Assembly: GCF_033878955.1 (NCBI RefSeq)
Contig: NZ_CP138858.1
Location: 434,001-498,000, forward strand
DNA: 64,000 nucleotides
DNA from: Coraliomargarita algicola
GTDB taxonomy: Bacteria > Verrucomicrobiota > Verrucomicrobiia > Opitutales > Coraliomargaritaceae
Reading direction: 5' to 3'
Positions within the stretch are counted from its first letter, which is position 1; every line of letters begins with the position of its first letter. Below are positions 17,170 to 25,707 of the stretch, piece by piece. A model generated the notes under the pieces. That model was not told the DNA's origin, ran no database searches, and saw only the letters and a program-made list of their open reading frames with translations. A program made the translations under genes and the position numbers.

Positions 17170-19551
17170 CTACAAACTGAGTTCGAGTTCCATGGCTTGC
17201 TGATCACGAATCACTGTAAGTTGAATCGTGCCTTCGGCCTTAGCAGTCGCACGATTGAATTGTCGCATATTCGCGGTCTTACGACCATTCACTGCTTGGA
17301 TTAGGTCACCGTCTTGCAAACCGACTTTCGCGGCTTGCGTCCGCTGACCCACTTTTGAAAGCGCAAGACCTCCATCGTCTTGACTGACGCCATAGGCGGA
17401 GAATTCCACACCAGAAAGCTCCGTCAAGCTTGCACCTAACCATTCCCGACTACGAGCTGCGGACTTTTTGCCTGACTCTTGATACACCTTCAACTCAGGC
17501 ATTTCTGGCGTGCGGGCAATCGCTTTGAGCGAAGGCTTCTTCACACCGAACTGATCCATTGGAAAGTTCTTAAAACCGGCCTTTAATGCAGCTGAGCCTG
17601 GTTTCACCCGAAAGTCTCCCTTAGCTGGATCCATGAACATCGGTTCCCCATACACGGAGTTCTGATCCCAACCGAGTTTGTGCGAGACCTTCATGACGGT
17701 CGCTTCACCGACGGCATAGAAATTACCATCTACACGCACATCGTCACCGGTCACAATCGCACCCGCTGGCTTGTGAGGTGCCATGAAGATATTCGAATAA
17801 ACCTGATCTTGACTGCCCTTATACCACACGTGGGGATGCAGTCCATTGTTCACAGTAATGTTATTCCATACATGGCGACGGAAACCTTCGCGCAGTTTCA
17901 AGCCATTGTTCAGCATCAAGTTATTATAGATGTCGTAGTTGGTTGAACCGTCATCGAGATCAATGTCCCAACCATGATCGCAGCGCCAGCGGCTGTCGCG
18001 AATGGTGGTCGTCTTCATCGCATCTAAGAATGGGAGCTTCGGGTCTTTATCGATCTCCCCTTGCGATTCCTTACGGTTACTGTGCCAGAAGCGATCGCGT
18101 CCCCAAGAATTGAAGGAACCGTGGTCGTGCGTTTCCAGAACCGTATCGAACACATCACAGCGCTCGATCAAGTGACCGCCCCAAGTGCCTTCGCTGATAT
18201 TGATGCCCGCACGAGCGCAATCGTAGATCGAGAGATCGCGCGCGGTAATGCCCATGGCCATCGAAATTTGCACCCCGGCGGGCTGACGCTCGACGCGACC
18301 GATGCCGTGAATCAAGCAGTCTTCGACAGTCGAGTCTGCAGGATAATTATTGGTCTTAGGCCCTGGCGTGCGGTCGATTTTTGACAAGTCATTCGTCTCC
18401 TGATATTCAAACAAAGGATCGCGCACGGCATTCGGATCACCGACGAAGCACACACCACTCGCACCGGAATCATGGATGTGGCAGCCTTTAACAAGGACAT
18501 GACGATTGTAGTTATTGACAAAGACCGCATTACCGCCGACCTGATCAAACTCAGTATCCAGAATTTGGATATGTTCAGTGCCGGTTAGAAAATATGCACC
18601 GCCACGATAGATCGCCCAATCTGAGCGCAGCAATGGCTCCTTGCAGTCCATAAAAGTGCGAGCTGCATGACGCACGACGAAACCTTGTAAAGTAATGTAT
18701 TTCACCGGCGCGGCTTCGCTGCCGTCAAACTCAACCAGATGGCGCAAGCGCACCACTTCGACCTTGGCGGAATGGATGTCCATTCCAGCAACAGGCTTAT
18801 AGTAGAGCGTGTTGGTCTTAGCATTGTGATACCACTCTCCCTCGTCATCGAGCTCTTCGAAAATGTTCTCAACCATGCGATAGTCTTTATGCATGCCCAA
18901 TTGGCGATTATTCTGCCAACCACCTTCATAGGTCACCTCGCCCTCGGCATCTTTACCAGTGATCAGGTAATGATAACCGCCCCATCGCTTGCTATGCATC
19001 GCATGGATGTAAGCACCCGTAGGATCGGACCAACCTGCGGCCCGCTCCTTCGAGAAGGCATCGGCGGCATAGCCCTGATACGGTTCCGCTTTCTTTGCGG
19101 GATCATAGTTGGGGTAACGTGCCATGCGCTGATTGCGTCCATCGATAAAGACCTGATCGATCATTAAACCATTCGGAGTTTGTGCTTTGTAAATACCATC
19201 ACGATACGGCGCCCATTCTAAGGCCAGTTCGGCACCACCACTGAGCACGGCACCACCCTCGTTAGTGGAGCGATATACCACAGGATATTTCTCAGATCCA
19301 GAGTCCTCCGGTGTAAAGACCACGGTCTCTGGAAGATAGTAGGTACCATCTGCGAAATGAACTGTGACGGCTTCACTCGCGGCATAGGCGCGCGCCTTCT
19401 TCTGGGCTGAGGCAAATGTCGCCACTGGCTCCCCAGGCAGGCCACTATTCATATCCGATCCCTGTGGACTCACGTAAAGATCCACCGCATGTGCGGAGGT
19501 GAGTATCACGCTGAATAAAAGGTAATAGATTTTTGAGCTATATTTCTTCAT
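17170..19551 (-). CDS. secreted right-handed beta-helix protein with C-terminal PDZ domain (GH141-like)
   Basis: From ATG 19551 the protein is 793 residues: a signal peptide (cleavage after SAHA), DLYVSPQGSDMNSG, and an N-terminal beta-helix cap leading into parallel beta-helix repeats. Motifs include HDSGASGVCFVG, HDHGSFNSWGRDRFW and HGWDIDLDDGS. The last ~90 residues form a PDZ domain (VGLQDGDLIQAVNGRKTANM). The N-terminal pattern and length resemble GH141 alpha-L-fucosidase/xylanase-type beta-helix enzymes seen in fucoidan and RG-II loci; family membership is inferred. The longer open frame to 19827 overlaps the upstream gene and encodes no domain, so it is rejected. A PDZ on a glycan-active beta-helix is unusual. 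Confidence 0.8.
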   Translation of the reverse strand: MKKYSSKIYYLLFSVILTSAHAVDLYVSPQGSDMNSGLPGEPVATFASAQKKARAYAASEAVTVHFADGTYYLPETVVFTPEDSGSEKYPVVYRSTNEGGAVLSGGAELALEWAPYRDGIYKAQTPNGLMIDQVFIDGRNQRMARYPNYDPAKKAEPYQGYAADAFSKERAAGWSDPTGAYIHAMHSKRWGGYHYLITGKDAEGEVTYEGGWQNNRQLGMHKDYRMVENIFEELDDEGEWYHNAKTNTLYYKPVAGMDIHSAKVEVVRLRHLVEFDGSEAAPVKYITLQGFVVRHAARTFMDCKEPLLRSDWAIYRGGAYFLTGTEHIQILDTEFDQVGGNAVFVNNYNRHVLVKGCHIHDSGASGVCFVGDPNAVRDPLFEYQETNDLSKIDRTPGPKTNNYPADSTVEDCLIHGIGRVERQPAGVQISMAMGITARDLSIYDCARAGINISEGTWGGHLIERCDVFDTVLETHDHGSFNSWGRDRFWHSNRKESQGEIDKDPKLPFLDAMKTTTIRDSRWRCDHGWDIDLDDGSTNYDIYNNLMLNNGLKLREGFRRHVWNNITVNNGLHPHVWYKGSQDQVYSNIFMAPHKPAGAIVTGDDVRVDGNFYAVGEATVMKVSHKLGWDQNSVYGEPMFMDPAKGDFRVKPGSAALKAGFKNFPMDQFGVKKPSLKAIARTPEMPELKVYQESGKKSAARSREWLGASLTELSGVEFSAYGVSQDDGGLALSKVGQRTQAAKVGLQDGDLIQAVNGRKTANMRQFNRATAKAEGTIQLTVIRDQQAMELELSL

Positions 19552-19573
19552 GGTTGTAATGGGGCTATAAATA

Positions 19574-21238
19574 TTAATTTCGTTTGAACGACGCGGCGGT
19601 AAAGTCTGCTGGCAACGGCGGCACATTATGCACCTCCATAGGTTCTGGTTTGCGGTTGGAAGTCGTAGTCGCAAAGCCATACCAATAAACACCCACTTGG
19701 TAGCCCATGTCGCAATCCGTTCCCGACCATACTTCCATATCCAATTGAAGTGAACTGCCAAAAGGCATCGTATCCAAGGCACGGCTACGTGTTTCGACGC
19801 TAAAACCTTGCGTATTGCGGGACTCATCGGATTCAGGTTTACGGTTTAGCTTATTGTATTGATGGGCAAATGGCTGAGCGTGGAAGGGGTGTTGATAAAA
19901 GTCCGTGCTACGACCTCCCCAAGAATACCCATAGTAGTCTTCAGTTCCTGTGCCGAAGATGGAGGGAAAGTCCTCGCCATCGACCCAGATCTTCTCATCT
20001 CCCTCACCCCACCATTGTTCGACCGGATTCATGACGGTCAATGTGTCGCCAACATAGACGCCCTGCCCTTTGAGGCTAACGTAATTCCAGTCCGAGAAAG
20101 GGCGTGTGGCTACCGGATACTGCCCGCGCCAATTCGCATGAAAATACATGGATGCCGCATCCCATTCCCAGTCACCTGTTTTCACTTCCAGCACCACATC
20201 GACAGGAGCACCACTAAGATTGAGCAGCGACACTTGAGCGTCCTTTTGATAAGGCATGACCCAGCGGCAGCGCATGCTTCCGTCCTCAGACACCGTGCGA
20301 TACCACCCCTCGAAAGGGTTCAAACCAAGGCCTGAGCCAAAGAAATCACCGATGGGGCACCAAACGGTCGGCTTGCCATCAAATTCCATCTTCAGCACGA
20401 CCATACGTGTGATGTTCGGATCGGAATAATCCCCCAGCTTAACCGAGAGCTCACGCACGGCACCCACGCCTGTTGGCAGTTGCAGCGAGTGCTCTGCTTG
20501 ATCGTCCAATGTGCAACTAAAGTGTTGGGGATTGCCCGCAGCAGCGGCAATGGGATGTAGTAGCTGCTGACCAGTTGCCACAGCCAGTTCTTTGGCCGCA
20601 TCGAAATCGGCCATAGTAAAGGTTTCAATCGGAGTGCCTTCGGCATATTCACGAAAGGTAAACTGAAAGAAAAACGGCTTCTTATCGGTAGTCACCTTAC
20701 AGCTCTTTGCGTAAGGGATCGGGAAGAAACTCACCGCCGAGCGAAGCGAAGCATGCGCAAAAGGATAAGGGATCACGCCAGTGCCGTCGAACATACCCAG
20801 CATATTCCCCTCAAACGTGGGCTCCTCAGCGCCGTCGAGATAGATGCGCATGGTTATATTTGCGCCGGGCTTCTTCTGATTGAGCCAAGGCATCCAAGTC
20901 CGGACGATCGCGCCAGGCGCCTGATGATCCATTAACACCCACTCTTTGCGACCATGGTTCTCTTCGATACGAATGAAGTTATGTGTATTCGCACGCGGAG
21001 GATTGAAGTCTTGATTGGTAAACCATCCTTCAGGTTCCTCGGGCGTCTTAGATGCTCGATTGTAGCTGCTCTGTTGCTTGAGGCGAAAATCCCGGCTAGG
21101 AAAACGCGCTAGCCTATCACGATCCACCATTTCCTGTAGCAATGACTCAATGCGAATAGAGTCTGGTACCGCAGGCGCAGCAGTCGAAAGCGCGAACAAT
21201 ACGCTCAATAAACAGCTGATTTTTGTGATGATTTTCAT
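19574..21238 (-). CDS. DUF2961 / GH172 family glycoside hydrolase
   Basis: This 554-residue protein has a signal peptide (to about residue 23). It carries the DUF2961 signature blocks: GAIVRTWMPW, GDFFGSGLGLNPFEGW, the near-invariant WWGEGDEKIWVDGE and IFGTGTEDYYGYSWG. The acidic residues in the last two are candidate catalytic groups. Characterised GH172 members are difructose-anhydride synthases/hydrolases and alpha-D-arabinofuranosidases. GH172 genes also recur in sulfated-fucan loci of marine bacteria, where the linkage is not settled. It lies 22 bp from the beta-helix gene and 51 bp from the next upstream gene on the same strand. Confidence 0.87.
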   Translation of the reverse strand: MKIITKISCLLSVLFALSTAAPAVPDSIRIESLLQEMVDRDRLARFPSRDFRLKQQSSYNRASKTPEEPEGWFTNQDFNPPRANTHNFIRIEENHGRKEWVLMDHQAPGAIVRTWMPWLNQKKPGANITMRIYLDGAEEPTFEGNMLGMFDGTGVIPYPFAHASLRSAVSFFPIPYAKSCKVTTDKKPFFFQFTFREYAEGTPIETFTMADFDAAKELAVATGQQLLHPIAAAAGNPQHFSCTLDDQAEHSLQLPTGVGAVRELSVKLGDYSDPNITRMVVLKMEFDGKPTVWCPIGDFFGSGLGLNPFEGWYRTVSEDGSMRCRWVMPYQKDAQVSLLNLSGAPVDVVLEVKTGDWEWDAASMYFHANWRGQYPVATRPFSDWNYVSLKGQGVYVGDTLTVMNPVEQWWGEGDEKIWVDGEDFPSIFGTGTEDYYGYSWGGRSTDFYQHPFHAQPFAHQYNKLNRKPESDESRNTQGFSVETRSRALDTMPFGSSLQLDMEVWSGTDCDMGYQVGVYWYGFATTTSNRKPEPMEVHNVPPLPADFTAASFKRN

Positions 21239-21289
21239 TATTGGCTACTCGAATTTGTAAGCAATGAATACATTGACACTTACAGAATT

Positions 21290-21961
21290 TTAGAAATTTG
21301 GAATCGGCACCGAATACAATTTCACCATTCGAGGTGGCGGCATCGGCGATACGAAAGTGAGCACTCTTACATCAGGGTGATACTGACATTTCTGCTGAAC
21401 AAGAGGACGGTATTTGTTAGGGTTGTCTTTAAAAGTAGCGAGCTTAAGCAGATAAGACCCCCTTTCTTTGATCGGCTTTGTAACCATCTCCAACGAATGC
21501 GGCTGACTAATCAGTTCCTTATCCCCAACCATCAAAAAAACTGTCATTTCAGAAAAATTCACGAAGTAGACTCCTCCGGGAGCGAAAACATCATCATTCG
21601 CATTAATTGCTTTAAGACGAATGGGCATCGTCGGATTATTTTTATCTTGAAAGGCAAGTATCAAAACTTTGCTCCAATCCTCAGGCACATACACCGAAGG
21701 AGCCGACTCAGGCACAGGGGCATCCTCAGCTAATAAACTAGGTAAAAAATACAAACGGATAGATCCTTCAGTCAAATCAAATGATTCAGAAAAATTGTGC
21801 CGATCCAGGCTTACCTTCTGAGGCTCTTGATTGACTTGATTGACGAATGCGTATTCTGGCCCCCCAGCAGGGGCCCCGTAATACAATACGCGCGCAACCC
21901 GATCCCCGTATGCAGCGACAGCAAAACAGGTAATCAGTATTGAGAGAATAGACTTCTTCAT
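21290..21961 (-). CDS. secreted hypothetical protein beside the Verru_Chthon-like gene
   Basis: A 223-residue protein with a clear signal peptide (MKKSILSILITCFAVAAYG) and an otherwise beta-rich, Pro-rich body with no motif I can assign. It begins DRVARVLYYGAPAGGPEYAF and ends in a hydrophobic MVKLYSVPIPNF. It lies 21 bp downstream of the large pilin-like protein gene and is probably co-transcribed with it. Small secreted proteins of this type accompany Verru_Chthon cassettes in other verrucomicrobia, but the assignment here rests on position. The function is unknown. Confidence 0.7.
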   Translation of the reverse strand: MKKSILSILITCFAVAAYGDRVARVLYYGAPAGGPEYAFVNQVNQEPQKVSLDRHNFSESFDLTEGSIRLYFLPSLLAEDAPVPESAPSVYVPEDWSKVLILAFQDKNNPTMPIRLKAINANDDVFAPGGVYFVNFSEMTVFLMVGDKELISQPHSLEMVTKPIKERGSYLLKLATFKDNPNKYRPLVQQKCQYHPDVRVLTFVSPMPPPRMVKLYSVPIPNF

Positions 21962-21982
21962 AAATCAGTATACAGCAAAAGA

Positions 21983-24900
21983 TTAAACTTCATCGGGAGA
22001 TAACCAACGGAAGGATACGATCATATAACGACGCCCAAAGCGCTTATTAATTTTGGAACTTAGTGTAGAGTCGCTGGGCAGAATTTCTGAACTGTCTGCG
22101 ACAGAATCCACATAATCTGCACGGCGCTGCACGACCGCCTCACACCATGCTTCAGATCGATTTTCACCTGTCACAGGATCTTTGCTCCCTCCATAGGCGC
22201 GAATCAGGAAGGTATCGTCACGAACCGATAGCACTGGGGCCAGTGGCCTCAAGATATCCGCTTGTCGCACCCAACCAGGAAAGCCATAGGCTCGATGACC
22301 TTCCGCGGCGGCAGGAAACGCATTCGACACTCCAGATGGAATGGACACAAGGCCTGGCCCACCATTATCATTTCTGAAAGTAGCCTGTATGTCCGAGAAA
22401 GGATTTTCCGATGCGCTTCGAGTCGACAACTCAATTAAAGCAGCCTCCACCGCACCTGCCAATGCGAGGTCTTCTTTTGAACTGGCAGCCGTCAACATTC
22501 GATTCATAAACTCTGAAAGAGACAGAAAGGGCCCACGAGCCTTTACCTGATTCACAATTTCTACGGCAAGCGCTTCGATTTGCGAGTCCGTCAGTCGCGC
22601 ATGTTCACCAATCGCACTACTATACTCAGTTGGACCTGCATCAGGATCCCCCGAGACTGTTGTCCGGCTCACAGGGTGCCCAGAATCAGGAGTCGATAGA
22701 AGGCTCCATCCAGTTGAGCCTGGATCATTAGAGACATAGGGCGCGCCGCCATCTTTAAGGTGCTTGAGTTGCGCAGTCCAGGCCTCCACTGAAGTGGAAT
22801 TTACATTAAACATTCCTTCCACCTCAATTTTCGAAGCCACATCATACCACGCTGTGTCATCAGCAATTAATGAATTCGCAGCAGCAGCGGCTGCACTGAG
22901 ATCCAAACTATCCGCTGGCAAATAGGCAGCATTCGGCAACGACTCCGCCGTAGAAAGAAAATCTCGGTATACTTCTTGGGTACTGCGAATCTCACTGCTC
23001 GAATAACCGCTGGTCTCAGGCGCAATGGATGAAACAAACCAATCATCAAAAAACAAGTGGTTCCCGACATAACTATGGTCATAAGAAACACGTTTGGATT
23101 CACTCATACCATCACCAGTGATAAAAACTGCTCCTGGCTCGATCATATGGCTCGCATTACTATTACCAATAGGATTGGCGATAAAAGGTGCGACGGGATT
23201 ATTCGCGTTCAAATCGAAATGCTGAAGCTCCCCCAGAGATCTCAACGGTCTCGTTGGTATTTCAGCGACTATCAAGCTCTTTAAACCATCATCGATTCTA
23301 AAACTGGTCCCAATAAAACTGTAAGGATCGCTATCAGTCGCACCGCTAACAGGAAGGCCATCTGAAACCCCAGAATTGCCGTTCGGATAGAACAAGGTGA
23401 CATCAAATGGAAAAGCATCCAAACTCTTGCTCAAATTCGCCCCAGAACTGATGTTACTAATAAGATTCAGAATAGGCTTCCGATGAGAATAACCTCTCGA
23501 TTGAACGGAAGACTCAGCAATATTCTGCAATTGAAATAATTCGATCATGAATGGCGAAGGATCTCCTTCGGATAAGGTCTCCATCGTTTGGCTTGTATTC
23601 TTAACTTCAGGAGTTCCCCAATAAAGTTCCGCGTCTGCGTACTCTAATTCATACTTAATCTTCAATGCTTGCTCCGTCCCTCGGCTTCCCCTCCATTCAT
23701 ACGCATCAAATACAAGCGAAGTTACATCAATAGCAGAAAGCGTCACCGTAAACGATTCATCAGCATCTCCGCTAATTCCAAGTTTTCGATTGAATCCATT
23801 TGAGCCTTCATACCCTCTTTTCATTAGATACCGATTCGCACCCTCTTTATTCGCAACGCTGTAAACTCTAGCTTCACCAGGCTGCCAAACCTCCGTGTCA
23901 TTTGGAATCGCAAGTGTAAAGTTCTTACTACCAGTAAAATCTGAAAGTTCCGCACTGGCAGTTTGCTCATCACCTACGAAAAATTGCAGCTTATAGGGCA
24001 GCGTAGTTTCAACTTGTAACCAAAAATCCGACGCGCCCGAGATTGAAACATTATAAGGGTTCCAATAGGTGACCACTGGATCGATATTCAAGTAGGCGTC
24101 ATAGACCCCAGCATTTTGAATCGAACTAAAGGATAACACCCAATGAATTCTCGCAAGGACCGGAAGTCGGTTCAATCCATCGCGGGCATTCTCGAGCAGT
24201 GATTGGTCAAATGTAATATTGCCCGACGAATCCCCGGAAATAATCTCCTCATACTGTGTTGCAAAGTCAACTAAGGCTCCCCAACCCACAGACGCCCCTC
24301 CCTCTCTCGAGAAGACAGACTCTTCAGCCCATGGATAAATCAAGCCCCCGACCTCTCCTGAATTTTTCAGAGCTTGCGTTTCCACCCCGGGACTCAAGGT
24401 GTAGAATGGAAATCCAGCAGTCCTCGAATGGGGACTCTCCAGAGTGGCCCACTGTTCGCTCATCAGGGAAAGATCGCGTCGCCACCCGCCATTCGCGGTA
24501 TTGGTCAGCAGACCACGTGCATACGTAGTCAAATCGTGGAAATAAGTCTGCGAAACCGAGCGACCAGCTGCCAAGGTGTTCGGCAGTAAGTTGAGACTCC
24601 CGCGACTCGAAACGTGGCTCAAACCAGCAGTATCCGTTATGTCAAAGCTCGCCTCATCAGGCCCTGCATAGCTCGACAAGCGCTCGCTCCAATCCTGCGC
24701 CGTTACAGCTGCCTTTTTCTCTTTAAGTAATGCCTTTGTGTTTTCCCCGGAAATCCACCAAGCAATCTCAAACTCGCCATCATCAATCAGAGTCGGTTGC
24801 ACATGGACTTCATTTTCTAGCGCATAAGCCGCATTTGTCCCAACACCCACACTCCCCTGGCCAACAAGTGGTGCGGTGATTCCAACAAGCTCGGTAAGAG

Positions 24901-25432
24901 TCGGTGGACTAGTTGCATCCAGCGACGTGGTAATGCTGGGATCGAAGGCAGAAGACACCAACCAGCCCAAGAAACGTCCCGCTCCATAAGGCGCGGCCTC
25001 GATATCGAAATTTCCTAGGTCCAGCTTCGAGTCGTAATTAGGAGCAATCGGAAGCCCATTACTCTCATGATCACTCCCCTCCCACGAGCGCCAGACACCA
25101 GTGACCGACTGCACTCCATTGACTGTGGCTAGCGCCTCAGCCGGAGCCGTCACACGTTGATCCAGTCCTGCCGTCTCCTGCAGCTTACCAATCGCCAGAT
25201 TCAAGGAAAGCAAGGCAGCCTGCTCAGCCTCTAATTTCGCCACTGCATGATCTGTGTTGGCGACTTCAACCTGAATCAACGAGGTGATCGACAAGAGTAA
25301 CAACAGCACGAAAGCCATCAGGCCTAAAGCAATCACCAATGCAAAGCCTCTGGAGCTGCCACGATACGGGCACCCAGATCGCACGGGGGATTTCGTAGAC
25401 TGACATTTTTTCTGATATCGGGGGCAATTCAA
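21983..25432 (-). CDS. Verru_Chthon cassette protein A-like large pilin-like protein
   Basis: This 1149-residue protein has a short basic leader (about 28 residues) followed by a prepilin-like hydrophobic segment, GFALVIALGLMAFVLLLLLS. A helix then carries AVAKLEAEQAALLSLNLAIGKLQ, as in GspK/PilX-type pseudopilins and Verru_Chthon cassette protein A. The long remainder is Ser/Asn/Asp rich and beta-structured, with the family-like distal blocks VSRTTVSGDPDAG and SLSEFMNRML. In typical cassettes proteins B, C and D with similar N-termini follow; none is visible here. The gene lies in the polysaccharide locus, and a candidate operator palindrome is 128 bp upstream (25560-25575). Confidence 0.75.
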   Translation of the reverse strand: MNCPRYQKKCQSTKSPVRSGCPYRGSSRGFALVIALGLMAFVLLLLLSITSLIQVEVANTDHAVAKLEAEQAALLSLNLAIGKLQETAGLDQRVTAPAEALATVNGVQSVTGVWRSWEGSDHESNGLPIAPNYDSKLDLGNFDIEAAPYGAGRFLGWLVSSAFDPSITTSLDATSPPTLTELVGITAPLVGQGSVGVGTNAAYALENEVHVQPTLIDDGEFEIAWWISGENTKALLKEKKAAVTAQDWSERLSSYAGPDEASFDITDTAGLSHVSSRGSLNLLPNTLAAGRSVSQTYFHDLTTYARGLLTNTANGGWRRDLSLMSEQWATLESPHSRTAGFPFYTLSPGVETQALKNSGEVGGLIYPWAEESVFSREGGASVGWGALVDFATQYEEIISGDSSGNITFDQSLLENARDGLNRLPVLARIHWVLSFSSIQNAGVYDAYLNIDPVVTYWNPYNVSISGASDFWLQVETTLPYKLQFFVGDEQTASAELSDFTGSKNFTLAIPNDTEVWQPGEARVYSVANKEGANRYLMKRGYEGSNGFNRKLGISGDADESFTVTLSAIDVTSLVFDAYEWRGSRGTEQALKIKYELEYADAELYWGTPEVKNTSQTMETLSEGDPSPFMIELFQLQNIAESSVQSRGYSHRKPILNLISNISSGANLSKSLDAFPFDVTLFYPNGNSGVSDGLPVSGATDSDPYSFIGTSFRIDDGLKSLIVAEIPTRPLRSLGELQHFDLNANNPVAPFIANPIGNSNASHMIEPGAVFITGDGMSESKRVSYDHSYVGNHLFFDDWFVSSIAPETSGYSSSEIRSTQEVYRDFLSTAESLPNAAYLPADSLDLSAAAAAANSLIADDTAWYDVASKIEVEGMFNVNSTSVEAWTAQLKHLKDGGAPYVSNDPGSTGWSLLSTPDSGHPVSRTTVSGDPDAGPTEYSSAIGEHARLTDSQIEALAVEIVNQVKARGPFLSLSEFMNRMLTAASSKEDLALAGAVEAALIELSTRSASENPFSDIQATFRNDNGGPGLVSIPSGVSNAFPAAAEGHRAYGFPGWVRQADILRPLAPVLSVRDDTFLIRAYGGSKDPVTGENRSEAWCEAVVQRRADYVDSVADSSEILPSDSTLSSKINKRFGRRYMIVSFRWLSPDEV

Positions 25433-25559
25433 CTTCTAATCCTTTTAAAATTTAAGCCATATAATGCCCCCTGCGATTGCTCTATTTTTCGCAATCGCGG
25501 GGGCAAATTACCATGACTTTAGTAAGGATTAGTATAGCATTAAGAATTAGTCGTGGCTA

Positions 25560-25575
25560 TTACGCATACACCTAA
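25560..25575. promoter_or_regulatory. candidate operator palindrome upstream of the pilin-like gene
   Basis: TTACGCATACACCTAA matches 14 of 16 positions of TTAYGYGTACRCRTAA and lies 128 bp upstream of the start at 25432 in a 275-bp gene-free gap. It is the weakest of the four copies together with 8995-9010. Confidence 0.33.
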
Positions 25576-25707
25576 ATCCGCCATGAGTGCGCTGAAGACC
25601 ATCGCACCACTAAGCTGAAGCTGATTTCGACCGCTTAATTATTCCCGGACATAACCAATTCAAGGGGTAAGCTTGCATTAGCCATGCATTGAAGACAAGA
25701 TATACGT

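Noticed and set aside
19552..19827. N-terminal extension of the beta-helix protein
   Set aside because: It overlaps the GH172 gene in another frame, encodes no domain, and the start at 19551 is followed at once by a good signal peptide.
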